A stretch of DNA of 64,000 bases from Catalinimonas alkaloidigena (GTDB lineage Bacteria > Bacteroidota > Bacteroidia > Cytophagales > Flexibacteraceae): NCBI RefSeq assembly GCF_900100765.1, contig NZ_FNFO01000003.1, positions 719,348 through 783,347 on the forward strand, read 5' to 3'. The notes under the pieces were generated by a model. The model made no database searches and was not told the origin of the DNA. It saw only the letters and a list, made by a program, of their open reading frames with translations. The position numbers and the translations under genes were made by a program. Shown piece by piece: positions 23,683 to 33,039 of the stretch; the stretch's first letter is position 1; the number at the start of each line of letters is the position of its first letter.

Positions 23683-25176
23683 TCATTGTTTAATCACTTT
23701 CTGGGTGGCGCGGTAACGGCCCTGCGAAATTTCCACGAAGTAAATCCCCGCCGGGAGGTTCGCGACCGTGAGGTCAATGGGCTGGGTCGCCTCGTGCCGC
23801 TCGAACTCGGCTTTGTGCCAGTTCTTGCCCATGCTGTCCAGAATCCGAAGGTGCCAGTCGCCGGTCTGTTCTTCCGAAAAGGTCAGGTGCAATTGGTCGG
23901 CGGCAGGATTGGGGTAGGCGGTCAGTGTGCCGGAGATGTCCACCAGATTGGAAGAGGCCAACAGCACGTTGTTCAGAATCAGCCGGTAGCCAGGCGAGTT
24001 GGGGTGCTGACTGATGTCGGTATCCGGATCACCTACGAGATGCTGGTAATCTTCCGGATCGTGCCCGCCCAGAAAAACCCAGTGCCCTTGTCCGTAATTG
24101 CCGTAAATCATCCGGGCTTCTTCAACCGAAGTGGGTTCCGCTAACACGGTAACCTCCGGTTTGATCAAAGTCTTTTTGAAGGCCGTCGTCTGGCCCATAA
24201 AGCCTTTGATGAATCGCTGGTGATTTTGGGTAAGCATCGCCGCCACCGGCTGCAGTTGTGCCGAAAATTGATGCAATTGAAAGGTATCGTTCTTTTCGCT
24301 TACTCTCCGTTCCATCATCACATGATCGATTGTCGAGAACTCGTACTCCCGCCAGTCCTGACTGATCTGGAAGTTCTGGAACGCAAACGTTTGGGTGAAA
24401 TCAAGCCGATCAAAGTCCGCTGTGTTCATGGAGTCTCCATCGTACATCACATCGTGGACGTCTAATCCTTCGGTCGCCAGCGCAATGTCGTAGGTATCTG
24501 TACCCGCACACATCGCGAACAAAAAGCCGCCCTTCTGGCAGAAATTGCGGATTCTACGCGCGACGGCACCCTTCAGTTGAGGGGTATTGGCGAAACCGTA
24601 TTGCGAAGCGATGGCTTGATCTTCATCATATTGTGTCTTGTACCAGGGCTGATCTTTAAAGGAAAGGTGAAATTTTCCATGTTGTCCGGTAAAATCTTCG
24701 TGATGCACGTGCACCCAGTCGTATTGATCCAATTTCCCTTCCAGCACGTCTTCCTGCCTAATTTCTTCGAAAGGAATCTCTGCATAAGACAATACAGACT
24801 CCACAATGTTGCCCGTCACGTTGCCTTTCACCTGATACAAAGCAATGCGGGGCGCACGCGACAGCAGAAGGGCAGTGGTTTCGGGGCCGTCGTTGTCGAG
24901 TGAAGTGCGGAGGCGTTTGGCTTGTTCGTCGGTCAGCACCTCAAATGCCACCTGCCGCTGGCGCAAGTCGCCCGCCAGTTCCGTGCGTTCCGGCAACAGA
25001 AAGCTGCCGCCCCGGTAATTGAGCAGCCAGTAAACGGGGACACGGTGCTTGAGCGTCTGAAACGTGACGCCGTAGGCTTTCAGGTGATTGGTCTGCGCCT
25101 CGTCCATCGGGATCAGCAGGTGGTTCGCAAAGGCGGGCGTAGCCAGGAGCAGGAAGAGGGTAAAAAGTTTTCGCAT
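23683..25176 (-). CDS. Secreted T9SS cargo protein, asparagine synthetase B-like (Bacteroidota type)
   Basis: 497 residues. Signal peptide MRKLFTLFLLLATPAFA. The mature N-terminus HLLIPMDEAQTNHLKAYG is the signature of a group often annotated asparagine synthetase B in Bacteroidota, although this protein lacks the synthetase ATP-binding site and is exported. A central part (about 110-240) looks like a glutamine amidotransferase-type fold: HVHHEDFTGQHGKF and the Cys in GGFLFAMCAGTDTYDIA. The last 80 residues are a type IX secretion C-terminal domain (YPNPAADQLHLTF, LPAGIYFVEISQG). It therefore reaches the cell surface. Biochemical function unknown. Confidence 0.75.
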   Translation of the reverse strand: MRKLFTLFLLLATPAFANHLLIPMDEAQTNHLKAYGVTFQTLKHRVPVYWLLNYRGGSFLLPERTELAGDLRQRQVAFEVLTDEQAKRLRTSLDNDGPETTALLLSRAPRIALYQVKGNVTGNIVESVLSYAEIPFEEIRQEDVLEGKLDQYDWVHVHHEDFTGQHGKFHLSFKDQPWYKTQYDEDQAIASQYGFANTPQLKGAVARRIRNFCQKGGFLFAMCAGTDTYDIALATEGLDVHDVMYDGDSMNTADFDRLDFTQTFAFQNFQISQDWREYEFSTIDHVMMERRVSEKNDTFQLHQFSAQLQPVAAMLTQNHQRFIKGFMGQTTAFKKTLIKPEVTVLAEPTSVEEARMIYGNYGQGHWVFLGGHDPEDYQHLVGDPDTDISQHPNSPGYRLILNNVLLASSNLVDISGTLTAYPNPAADQLHLTFSEEQTGDWHLRILDSMGKNWHKAEFERHEATQPIDLTVANLPAGIYFVEISQGRYRATQKVIKQ

Positions 25177-25275
25177 GGCAGGGAGAGAGGTGGTAACATC
25201 AAGGTAGAAAATTTATCGACCAGTTTCAACCTGTTCACCTCTGGTAAACAGACTTTTATCGGTGATGCTCGCCCA

Positions 25276-25325
25276 CAAAAAAGGCGGGCGCGAAGAGAAA
25301 AGAGACTCGTCGCAGCCCGCCCGTG
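25276..25325 (-). terminator. Terminator of the TonB-dependent receptor gene
   Basis: In minus-strand direction a GC-rich stem (GGCGGGC with GCCCGCC arms at 25315-25321 and 25283-25289, plus GCGA/CGAG pairs) is followed by six T. It lies just after the receptor stop. Confidence 0.75.
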
Positions 25326-25348
25326 GGTGGTGTAGAGGACTAAAAAGG

Positions 25349-27850
25349 TTAGAACCGTGCCGTCAGGCCCAGCAGAAAATTGGTACCCGCCTGCGGATAG
25401 ACAAAGTTGTTGTTGGTGAGGTTGATACCACTTTCGCCCTGGAAGAGCGTCAGATACGTATAGCCGTTCGAGGAATACATCGTGTTGAACACGTTGTTCA
25501 CCAGCAGCGTCAGGTTGATTTCCTTCGCGCCCAGCGCCGCCAGCGAGTAGCTCGCCCGCAAGTCATTGACCAGGTACGCATCCAGTTTACGCGTCTCGTT
25601 TTGCGTATTGTCCAGGTACTGGTCACCCACGTATTTGGTCAGCACCGCCAATTCCAATCCTTCCACGGGAGTAATTTGCAGGCTGGACGCCCCGATCACC
25701 GACGGCGAAAACGACATGGTGGTGTTGGTGTAGACAAGTGTAGTGTCGCCTACCACGTCGTAATACGCATCATAGACGTAATTCAGCTCCCGGAACTCGT
25801 CGATCTTGTTGAGGCTGAAAGTCGCGTTCAGGTTCCAGGTCAGCCAGTCGACCGGGCGGAGGGCCGCCACCAGTTCCACGCCGGTGCGGTAACTGCGAGG
25901 GACATTGACCATCAGCGGACTGCCCACGTCGTTCAATTCGCCTGTCTGAATCAACTGATCTTTGTACTGCATCAAATAGTAATTCACGCTCCACGAGGCC
26001 CGCGTCGACTGTTCGCGGTAACCCGCTTCCAGGTCGTACAGGGTTTCGGCAGTCGGCAAACTCCCCGCGGGGGCATCGACCAGGTTGGTGCGGCTCGGCT
26101 CCCGGTTTGCCACGCTAAACGACGCGTACAGACTGCGACGGTCGTTCCACTGGTAGTTCAGGCCCAGTTTGGGATTGAAGAAATCATATTGCGTCGACAG
26201 ATCCAGCGTCCGCTGGTCGTTGTCGGTGCCACCGATGTCGTAGCCGATCGTGCGGTATTGCAGATCCAGAAAGCCGCTCAGCGCATCGGTGAACTGGTAA
26301 TTCGCCTTCGAATACACGTTGAAGTCCGACTTCAGGCCGTTGCCCTGGTAATACCGATCGCCTAGATTATGATCGCTCGCGTACTGTGCCCAGATAATTT
26401 CGCCGTAGTGGTCGCCGTCGTACCGGTTCCAGCCGCCGCCGACCGTCGCGCTCAGGCGTCCTTCGGTGTAATTTGCCGAAAACACCGTTCCGTAGAAGTG
26501 GTTGTCGAGCCAGCGCCGCCGCACCAGGTCCGTCTCGGTCAGCGTATCGTTTCCGAGCACGACGTTCGACAATTGGTAAGCGGCAAAATCTTCCCCGACT
26601 TTGTACTGTTCGTAATAGCCGAGGCCGCGCGTGTAGAACCCGGCGATGTTCAGGTTGAGTGACGGGGAAAGTTCCTGCGTCAGAAACAGTTGCGCGTGGT
26701 CCTGCTGGTAATGGTCCACTTCGTTGTTGTACGCCGGAAACTGCTGGAAAAAGTCGGTGCCCGCGTAGTTCAGCGTGCGTCCGGCGGTGCGGAGGTACTG
26801 GGCATTTGCGTCCGAAGGCCAGTTCAGGCCGATGAATTCCTCAATGCCGGCGGCATCGCCTTTGGCCACCGCTTCGGGCACGCCGTTCCAGGCCTGGTAC
26901 GTCTCTTCAAAACCGGAGAAGACGTTCAGCTTCACGACCGTTTTTTCGCCGTAATACCCCGCTGAGGTGAAGAACGATTTCAGGTCGGAGCGCGCCCGGT
27001 CGATGTAGCCGTCGGACGAGATTTTGGACAGACGCCCGTCGAAGGCCCAGTGGCCGCCGAGCAAGCCGGTGCCCACCCGAACGGTGTGTTTCCAGGTGTT
27101 GTATGACCCGAACGAGTTGCTCACCTGCGCGTAAGGCTCGCGCTCCAGCGTGTTGGTCTGGATGTTGACCGTCGCGCCGAACGCGCCCGCCCCGTTGGTC
27201 GAGGTGCCGACGCCCCGCTGAATCTGGATGCTCTGGACGGACGAGGCAAAGTCGGGCAGGTCGACAAAAAACGTTCCCTGCGATTCGGCATCGTTGTACG
27301 GAATGCCGTTGATGGTCACGTTCGTGCGCGTCGGGTCGCTGCCCCGGATGCGGATGCTGGTGTAGCCGACGCCCGCCCCCGCGTCCGACGTGCTCACCAC
27401 CGAAGGGGTCAGTTGCAGCAGTTGCGGAATGTCCTGCCCCAGATTCATCTTCTGGATCTGCTCCCGGTCTACGTCCGTGTACGCGACCGCACTCCGTTCC
27501 GTCACCCGCGTCGAAGAAACGACCACCTCTTCGGTCAGGGTAGTACTTCGCTGCAGGGTGATTTGCAGTTCGGAGGGAGAGGGAACCGCGATTTCCTCGG
27601 TATAGGCATCGTAGCCGACATACGTGACGCGCAGGTCGTAGCTCCCGGCCGGTAAATTCTGGATCGTAAATTCTCCCTCGGGACCGACGTAGGCGGCGCG
27701 GTAGGTGTTGACGATCACGACGTGGGCACCCGTCAGCGGCTCCTGCGTTTCCGCATCGACCACGGTACCCGATAGATTTTGTGCCATCAGGGGCACGAAG
27801 CTTCCCAGCAGCAGCATCGTGCTGAAAAGCGCTTTCCGTACAAATTGCAT
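25349..27850 (-). CDS. TonB-dependent outer membrane receptor, probable thiamine uptake
   Basis: 833 residues from the ATG at 27850. Signal peptide MQFVRKALFSTMLLLGSFVPLMA, cut before Gln. Residues 25-115 form a carboxypeptidase-like regulatory domain (LSGTVVDAETQEPLTGAHVVI, YEEIAV region), residues 120-235 the plug (VVVSSTRVTERSAVAYTDVDREQI, SIRIRGSDPTRTNVTINGIPYNDAESQG), and the rest the 22-strand barrel ending LGLTARF. The frame continues to 27919, but that part lies inside the leader. A TPP riboswitch directly upstream shows control by thiamine pyrophosphate, so the ligand is probably thiamine or a precursor. No pnuT or thi gene is adjacent. Confidence 0.9.
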   Translation of the reverse strand: MQFVRKALFSTMLLLGSFVPLMAQNLSGTVVDAETQEPLTGAHVVIVNTYRAAYVGPEGEFTIQNLPAGSYDLRVTYVGYDAYTEEIAVPSPSELQITLQRSTTLTEEVVVSSTRVTERSAVAYTDVDREQIQKMNLGQDIPQLLQLTPSVVSTSDAGAGVGYTSIRIRGSDPTRTNVTINGIPYNDAESQGTFFVDLPDFASSVQSIQIQRGVGTSTNGAGAFGATVNIQTNTLEREPYAQVSNSFGSYNTWKHTVRVGTGLLGGHWAFDGRLSKISSDGYIDRARSDLKSFFTSAGYYGEKTVVKLNVFSGFEETYQAWNGVPEAVAKGDAAGIEEFIGLNWPSDANAQYLRTAGRTLNYAGTDFFQQFPAYNNEVDHYQQDHAQLFLTQELSPSLNLNIAGFYTRGLGYYEQYKVGEDFAAYQLSNVVLGNDTLTETDLVRRRWLDNHFYGTVFSANYTEGRLSATVGGGWNRYDGDHYGEIIWAQYASDHNLGDRYYQGNGLKSDFNVYSKANYQFTDALSGFLDLQYRTIGYDIGGTDNDQRTLDLSTQYDFFNPKLGLNYQWNDRRSLYASFSVANREPSRTNLVDAPAGSLPTAETLYDLEAGYREQSTRASWSVNYYLMQYKDQLIQTGELNDVGSPLMVNVPRSYRTGVELVAALRPVDWLTWNLNATFSLNKIDEFRELNYVYDAYYDVVGDTTLVYTNTTMSFSPSVIGASSLQITPVEGLELAVLTKYVGDQYLDNTQNETRKLDAYLVNDLRASYSLAALGAKEINLTLLVNNVFNTMYSSNGYTYLTLFQGESGINLTNNNFVYPQAGTNFLLGLTARF

Positions 27851-27917
27851 TAAGATTTTGGAAAAAATTGAAACATCGCGAACAGCCAGGGGAACGGCTG
27901 TCCTGTTCCGTATTACC

Positions 27918-28003
27918 ATACGTTCCCTTCGCCGGTACTAACCGGATCAGGTTCAATGGGTATGATCTCAGCCCGTTTGTTACATGCAGGGCACCCCGTG
28001 CCG
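27918..28003 (-). promoter_or_regulatory. TPP (THI box) riboswitch
   Basis: On the minus strand the conserved TPP aptamer blocks appear in order: GGGGTGCC (from 27997), the P3 pairing GCCC/GGGC, GGCTGAGATCATACCC with the CTGAGA block at 27966-27971, then TGAACCTGAT (CTGAT at 27946-27950), CCGGTTAGTACCGGCG and GAAGGGAACG. It lies about 70 bp before the receptor start. TPP binding normally lowers expression. No clear separate terminator was seen between aptamer and start, so control may be at translation. Confidence 0.95.
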
Positions 28004-28034
28004 CAAAGGTAGAGAACCCGCGTCGGAAAGCAAA
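28004..28034 (-). promoter_or_regulatory. Consensus promoter of the TPP riboswitch / receptor
   Basis: Minus strand: TTTG (28034-28031), exactly 19 bp, TACCTTTG (28011-28004). This is a perfect TTTG-N19-TAnnTTTG promoter. The expected start point is about 6 bp downstream, at the very first bases of the aptamer. Confidence 0.85.
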
Positions 28035-28109
28035 TGCACCGGATGGAGAACCAAAAAGAGTAGGAAAATGCCGTTGCGCTATTCTTTGGGGTACAACCCT
28101 TGTCGACTT

Positions 28110-30449
28110 ATGCACCACGCTCTCCGTTTTCTGCTGTTTCTTCTACTCCCCATTGCCTGCCACCCACCTGCCGTTCACGAAACTGCCGAGGTGCCGCTTC
28201 CCCTTCACGAGTCGCTGCAACGTGCGCAGACGCAACTGATGCGCGTCGCCACGCTCTACCAGGATTCGGCCGGACTGCCCCGTACGACTCGTCCGGACGG
28301 TTCGGTACGGCTGTTGGCGAGCGATGACTGGACAAGCGGCTTTTTTCCGGGCACCCTGTGGTTGCTTTACGAATACACGGCCGATCCGGCCGTGCAGCAG
28401 ATGGCGATGCAGTACACGGCTCGGCTGGCGAAAGAACAATACAATCGCGGGACGCACGACCTGGGCTTTATGCTCTACAACAGCTACGGAACGGGGTATG
28501 CCCTGACGGGCGATGAAGCGTATCGCGACGTGCTGGTGCAGGGTGCGCGCGCGTTGATGAGCCGGTTTCGACCTGCCACGGGGACAATCCGTTCGTGGGA
28601 TCACCACGCCACTCAGTGGCAATATCCCGTGATCATCGACAACATGATGAATCTGGAGCTGTTGTTTGCAGCCACCCGCCTCACGGGCGACTCATCGTTT
28701 TACCGCGTAGCGTATCAACACGCCCTTACCACCCTGCGCCACCATTTCCGTTCCGATTTCAGCTCGTACCACGTGGTGGACTACGACACGACGAGTGGCG
28801 AGGTGCGGCAGCGGCAAACCCACCAGGGTGCGGCCGACGAGTCGGCCTGGGCACGGGGGCAGGCGTGGGGTTTATACGGGTTTACGGTGGCTTACCGGGA
28901 AACGGGCGACGCGCAATTTCTAGCGCTGGCGCAGCGCATTGCGACGTTTGTGTTGGAGCATCCGCACCTGCCCGACGACAAAATACCATACTGGGACTTC
29001 GATGCTCCCGACATTCCCGACGCACCCCGCGACGCGTCGGCGGCGGCTATTCTCGCTTCGGCGTTGCTCGAATTGAGCGCGTATTCCCCGGATATGCAGG
29101 CGACCTACCGCCAGACGGCGCGGACCATCCTGCAAACGCTGTCGGCCCCTCCGTACCGGAACACCGCCCCGGACGCCAGCTTTCTGCTGTCGCACAGCGT
29201 TGGCCATTTTCCTGAGCACAGCGAAGTGGATGTGCCGCTCAACTACGCCGATTACTATTACGTGGAGGCGCTGTTGCGATTGCACTATGGAGAGGAACAG
29301 CGCCGTCTGGCGACGCAACACCCGCGTATTTTCCTGACGACACCTGCCCGGTTGTCGCGTGCAAAGCAGCTGCTGCCGACCGACGAACGTAGCCGCGCGG
29401 CCTTGACCTTACTGCGTGAAGAGGCGGATGCGATGGTGCAGAACGGTCCCTATTCGGTGATGGAAAAGGCGTTTCTTCCGCCCAGTGGCGACAAGCACGA
29501 TTACCTCAGCATGGGCATTTACTGGTGGCCTGATTCTACTAAACGCGACGGGCTTCCCTACGTCCGACGCGACGGTCAGATCAACCCCGAAGTGCGTGCC
29601 ATTTCCGATGCTACCTATTTCAAGAACGTGGTGGAAGAAAGCTTCCAACTCGCGCTGGTCTACGTTTTTACCGGCGAAGAGGCTTACGCAGCACACGCCG
29701 CCGACCTGATTCGTCATTGGTTTCTGACGCCCGAGACGCGCATGAACCCACACCTGAACTACGGGCAGGGCGTACCGGGACACGCCGAAGGGCGACCCTA
29801 TGGCATTATCGAAACGCGCGACCTCATCAAGGTGGTGGATGCAATCGGGCTGTTGCAGCAAACTGCCTTCTGGACGCCCGCCGACGAAGCCGCCATGCAG
29901 GCGTGGTGCCAAGCGTACCTGCGGTGGTTACGCACCAGCCGCATCGGGCAGGAAGAGCGCGACACGCACAACAACCACGGCACCTGGTACGACGGACAGG
30001 TGGTCACCCTGGCGCTGTACACCGGACAGCCGCGGATCGCGCGGCAAACTGCCCTGGCCTTTCGAACGCGCCGCCTCGACCCGCAACTGGCTCCCGACGG
30101 TAGCCAGCCCGAAGAACTGGCCCGTACGCGGTCGTGGGACTATAGCATCATGAATTTGCGGGCGATGCTGAACATGGTGTACCTGGCCGATCAGGTCGGA
30201 GTGAATCTGTGGTCCTACGAAACGGCGCAAGGCAGCGGCATTCCGGCGGCGCTTCGGTATTTACAACCCGTAGCGCGGGGCGAACGTGAGTGGACCACTA
30301 CGCAGATTCATCCTCTGCAACCAGAAAAACTGTGGCCGCTGGTGCAGATGGCCGCCAGTCGCGAGACCAACACGTTTGCGGCGCAGCCAGAAGGAGAACC
30401 TTCAGAAGCGTACGCGCAGGAATTGCTCTACTATCCGGCGCAGCAGTGA
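28110..30449 (+). CDS. GH88 unsaturated glucuronyl hydrolase fused to alginate lyase domain, lipoprotein
   Basis: 779 residues from the ATG at 28110; a lipoprotein-like signal MHHALRFLLFLLLPIAC (Cys17). Residues 35-395 are a GH88 (alpha/alpha)6 barrel: DDWTSGFFPGTLWLLYEYT, catalytic-type Asp117 in HDLGFMLYNSYG and Asp177 in IDNMMNLELL, AWARGQAWGLYGF and YADYYYVEALLRL. Residues 405-775 are an alginate-lyase superfamily domain: DYLSMGIYWWPD (464-475), NNHGTWYD (621-628) and DGSQPEELARTRSWDYSIMNL-type motif (664-684). The lyase would cut a uronic acid polymer and the hydrolase remove the unsaturated uronic acid. Frames reaching back to 27984 run antisense through the riboswitch and are rejected. 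It abuts the next convergent gene with no gap. Confidence 0.85.
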   Translation: MHHALRFLLFLLLPIACHPPAVHETAEVPLPLHESLQRAQTQLMRVATLYQDSAGLPRTTRPDGSVRLLASDDWTSGFFPGTLWLLYEYTADPAVQQMAMQYTARLAKEQYNRGTHDLGFMLYNSYGTGYALTGDEAYRDVLVQGARALMSRFRPATGTIRSWDHHATQWQYPVIIDNMMNLELLFAATRLTGDSSFYRVAYQHALTTLRHHFRSDFSSYHVVDYDTTSGEVRQRQTHQGAADESAWARGQAWGLYGFTVAYRETGDAQFLALAQRIATFVLEHPHLPDDKIPYWDFDAPDIPDAPRDASAAAILASALLELSAYSPDMQATYRQTARTILQTLSAPPYRNTAPDASFLLSHSVGHFPEHSEVDVPLNYADYYYVEALLRLHYGEEQRRLATQHPRIFLTTPARLSRAKQLLPTDERSRAALTLLREEADAMVQNGPYSVMEKAFLPPSGDKHDYLSMGIYWWPDSTKRDGLPYVRRDGQINPEVRAISDATYFKNVVEESFQLALVYVFTGEEAYAAHAADLIRHWFLTPETRMNPHLNYGQGVPGHAEGRPYGIIETRDLIKVVDAIGLLQQTAFWTPADEAAMQAWCQAYLRWLRTSRIGQEERDTHNNHGTWYDGQVVTLALYTGQPRIARQTALAFRTRRLDPQLAPDGSQPEELARTRSWDYSIMNLRAMLNMVYLADQVGVNLWSYETAQGSGIPAALRYLQPVARGEREWTTTQIHPLQPEKLWPLVQMAASRETNTFAAQPEGEPSEAYAQELLYYPAQQ

Positions 30450-31490
30450 CTAGGCACCGACCGGTCCGGCTTCCTGAAAGAGCGTTTGCAGCAGGGTTTG
30501 CCCGACGGCCTTAAGCGTTTCGCGGTTGATGTGCTCCAGCGTATCCTCGTGCGTGTGCCAGTGCTCGTAGAAGTAATCGTCGTGGACCGGATCGTACTGG
30601 ATGATGTCAATCATCGGGATGCGCGCGATGCGGTTGACGTAATAGTGCTCGTCGAGCAAGCCGCTGGCCGTTTGGTACGAGAAATAAGAAGAGTACCCGA
30701 GTTGAGTGCCGATCTTCCATACCCGGTCAACGACCGACGGCGCCGCCTGCATGGAAATTTCGTCGCGCGCAAATTGCGCTCCTTCCGCCCCGACCATATC
30801 GAGCAGAATGCCGTAGTAAAAGCCCTTGCGGTGCGGATTTTTGGCCCAGTGCTGTGCGCCCAGGCACCACGTATCCTGTTTCCCGGCCCCGTCGCGTTCG
30901 CTTTCAGGTTGGCCGTAGTCTTCCGCATCGGTAAAAATGATGTCTACCCCCAAGTTCTGCGGCAGGTTCGATGCCTGAAGCACCCGTGCTACTTCCATCA
31001 GCACCGCTACGCCACTGCCGCCGTCGTTTGCGCCTTCGATGGGTTCGCGCTGCCGCACCGAATCCTGATCGGCATAAGGACGTGTGTCCCAGTGTGCCAT
31101 TAGCAGGATGCGCTTGTTGGCCTGTGGATTCAGGGTACTGATGATGTTGCGGCCGTTCAGGACCGTTTCGTCCCAGGCCGTAGCCTCGAAATTTTGCTCT
31201 TGTACCTCCCAGCCGATGCCCCGCATGTAGTTGACCAGGTAATCGCCGCACTGCCGGTGCGCGGGCGTATTGGGTACGCGCGGGCCGAACGCCACCTGTG
31301 CTTCGACAAACGCATAGGCCGAGTCGGCATTGAAGTCGGGGGCCTGAACCAATGCCGCTGGGGGAGGGCTATTTTCGGTGGTCTGAGACGTTTTTGTATC
31401 GTCGCACGCGCTGACCAGAAGCATCATTCCGAGCCCAAAGGCCAGGGCTTTTCCGGTGGGTACGGTACTGGTGCTAAGCGATCTCTTCAT
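30450..31490 (-). CDS. Glutaminyl-peptide cyclotransferase-like M28 family lipoprotein
   Basis: 346 residues, lipobox VSAC with Cys29. The M28-type zinc site is intact: LLMAHWDTRPYAD, the Asp in GANDGGSGVAVLMEVARVL, the Glu in FTDAEDYG and the His in HTHEDT. The segment DTWCLGAQHWAKNPH and ILLDMVGAE closely resembles type II glutaminyl cyclases of Bacteroidota rather than aminopeptidases. Such enzymes turn an N-terminal Gln, left after signal peptidase cleavage, into pyroglutamate in the periplasm. Eight signal peptides in this window leave Gln at +1, which fits. A peptidase activity cannot be excluded. cysS starts 6 bp upstream in the same direction. Confidence 0.8.
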   Translation of the reverse strand: MKRSLSTSTVPTGKALAFGLGMMLLVSACDDTKTSQTTENSPPPAALVQAPDFNADSAYAFVEAQVAFGPRVPNTPAHRQCGDYLVNYMRGIGWEVQEQNFEATAWDETVLNGRNIISTLNPQANKRILLMAHWDTRPYADQDSVRQREPIEGANDGGSGVAVLMEVARVLQASNLPQNLGVDIIFTDAEDYGQPESERDGAGKQDTWCLGAQHWAKNPHRKGFYYGILLDMVGAEGAQFARDEISMQAAPSVVDRVWKIGTQLGYSSYFSYQTASGLLDEHYYVNRIARIPMIDIIQYDPVHDDYFYEHWHTHEDTLEHINRETLKAVGQTLLQTLFQEAGPVGA

Positions 31491-31496
31491 GCGTTA

Positions 31497-32990
31497 CTAT
31501 TCCTCGTAGGCCCACTCGACGCCCTGTTTGGTATCTTTGATAATTAACCCTTGCTGGCGAAAATCGGCCCGAATGCGGTCGACGCGGTCGTACGCTTTGG
31601 AGGCTTTGGCTTCCCGGTACATTTCCAACAGCGCACTGATCAGGGTGGTCTGGTCTTCGGCGCGTTCTTCGCGCAACCCCAGCACTTCGGTAACGAACGT
31701 ACCGAACGTTTCTTTCATCCGCTCGAACGTCGCGCGGCTAACCGTACCGATGGTTTCGGGGTTCACGGCAAACGAGTTGATCCGTTTTACCAGATTGAAC
31801 AACGCCGCGATGGTTACGGCCGTGTTGAAGTCGTCGTTCATGCCCTGATAGCACTGGTCGCACAATTGCGTGATCTGTTGTGCCAGCTTTAGGTTCAGGG
31901 TTTCTTCTTCGGCCGGGTAGTCCAGCTTGTGCAGCGCCAGCAGGCCGTTCATCATCTTTTTGTAGCCTTTGCGGGCCGCCACCAACGCCTCGTTCGAGAA
32001 ATCGAGCGTGCTGCGGTAATGCGCCTGCAAGACGAAAAAGCGGATGGTCATGGGCGTATACGCCTGGTCGAGCAGTTCATGGTCGCCCGAGAAGAACTGG
32101 TGCAGGTTGATGAAGTTGTTCAACGAACGTCCCATTTTCTGTCCGTTGATCGTGATCATGTTGTTGTGCATCCAGTAGCGTACCGGCGCTTCGCCGTGCG
32201 AGGCTTTCGACTGGGCAATTTCGCACTCGTGGTGCGGAAACATCAGGTCCATGCCCCCGCCGTGGATGTCGAACTGCGTGCCCAGGTACTTGCCGCCCAT
32301 CACCGAGCATTCCAGGTGCCAGCCCGGAAACCCTTCGCTCCAGGGCGACGGCCACCGCATTAGGTGTTCGGGAGAGGCGCGCTTCCAGAGGGCAAAATCG
32401 AGCGGATTGCGTTTTTCGCTTTGCCCGTCGAGGGTGCGTGTGCCGGTCATCAGGTCATCAATCACCCGCCCTGACAGTTCGCCGTAGCTGCCGTTGGCCT
32501 CCTGGTATTTGTTGACGTCGAAATACACCGAGCCGTTCACCTCGTACGCAAAGCCGTTGGCCAGAATGGCCTCGATCATCCCGATCTGTTCGGTGATGTG
32601 CCCGGACGCGCGCGGTTCAATGCTGGGCGGCCAGGTGTTGAGCGCGGCCATGTCGGCGTGGTAGCGGTTGGTGTAGTACTGCACCACTTCCATCGGCTCC
32701 AGTTGTTCCAGCCGTGCCCGTTTGGCAATGCGGTCTTCGCCTTCGCCCGCTACTTCGTCGGACAGGTGCCCCACGTCGGTGATGTTCCGCACGTAGCGCA
32801 CGCGGTACTTGAGGTGCGTCAGGTAACGAAAAACGGTGTCGAACGTGATGGCCGAGCGGGCGTGCCCCAGGTGTGCTTCGCCGTAGACCGTAGGACCGCA
32901 GACGTACATGCCTACGAAAGGAGGATTCAGGGGCTGAAAATCTTTCTTTTGGCGCGAAAGTGTATCGTAAATTTTTAGGGACTGAACCAT
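31497..32990 (-). CDS. cysS: Cysteine--tRNA ligase
   Basis: 497 residues from the ATG at 32990 ([14 protein letters not shown]). Class I synthetase that charges tRNA-Cys. Zn ligand and active site: [19 protein letters not shown] with the HIGH-type motif GHAR, the second site [11 protein letters not shown] with Cys, HHECEIAQS, and KMGRSLNN as the KMSKS-type loop. A longer frame to 33194 runs into the upstream gene and is not supported. The gene is followed by the glutaminyl cyclase gene after 6 bp. Confidence 0.95.
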   Translation of the reverse strand: MVQSLKIYDTLSRQKKDFQPLNPPFVGMYVCGPTVYGEAHLGHARSAITFDTVFRYLTHLKYRVRYVRNITDVGHLSDEVAGEGEDRIAKRARLEQLEPMEVVQYYTNRYHADMAALNTWPPSIEPRASGHITEQIGMIEAILANGFAYEVNGSVYFDVNKYQEANGSYGELSGRVIDDLMTGTRTLDGQSEKRNPLDFALWKRASPEHLMRWPSPWSEGFPGWHLECSVMGGKYLGTQFDIHGGGMDLMFPHHECEIAQSKASHGEAPVRYWMHNNMITINGQKMGRSLNNFINLHQFFSGDHELLDQAYTPMTIRFFVLQAHYRSTLDFSNEALVAARKGYKKMMNGLLALHKLDYPAEEETLNLKLAQQITQLCDQCYQGMNDDFNTAVTIAALFNLVKRINSFAVNPETIGTVSRATFERMKETFGTFVTEVLGLREERAEDQTTLISALLEMYREAKASKAYDRVDRIRADFRQQGLIIKDTKQGVEWAYEE

Positions 32991-33039
32991 GGCGGAACGC
33001 AAACCTCTCGGGATTGAAACGGCTGCAAAAATAGCAAAA

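Noticed and set aside
26907-28118. 403-codon minus-strand frame over the receptor start and riboswitch
   Set aside because: It reads through the TPP aptamer and shares DNA with the receptor signal peptide and plug in another frame.
28770-28782. CCACGTGG-containing palindrome in the GH88 gene as a third parS site
   Set aside because: Only the central eight bases fit; the outer arms of parS are missing and it lies within a coding region.
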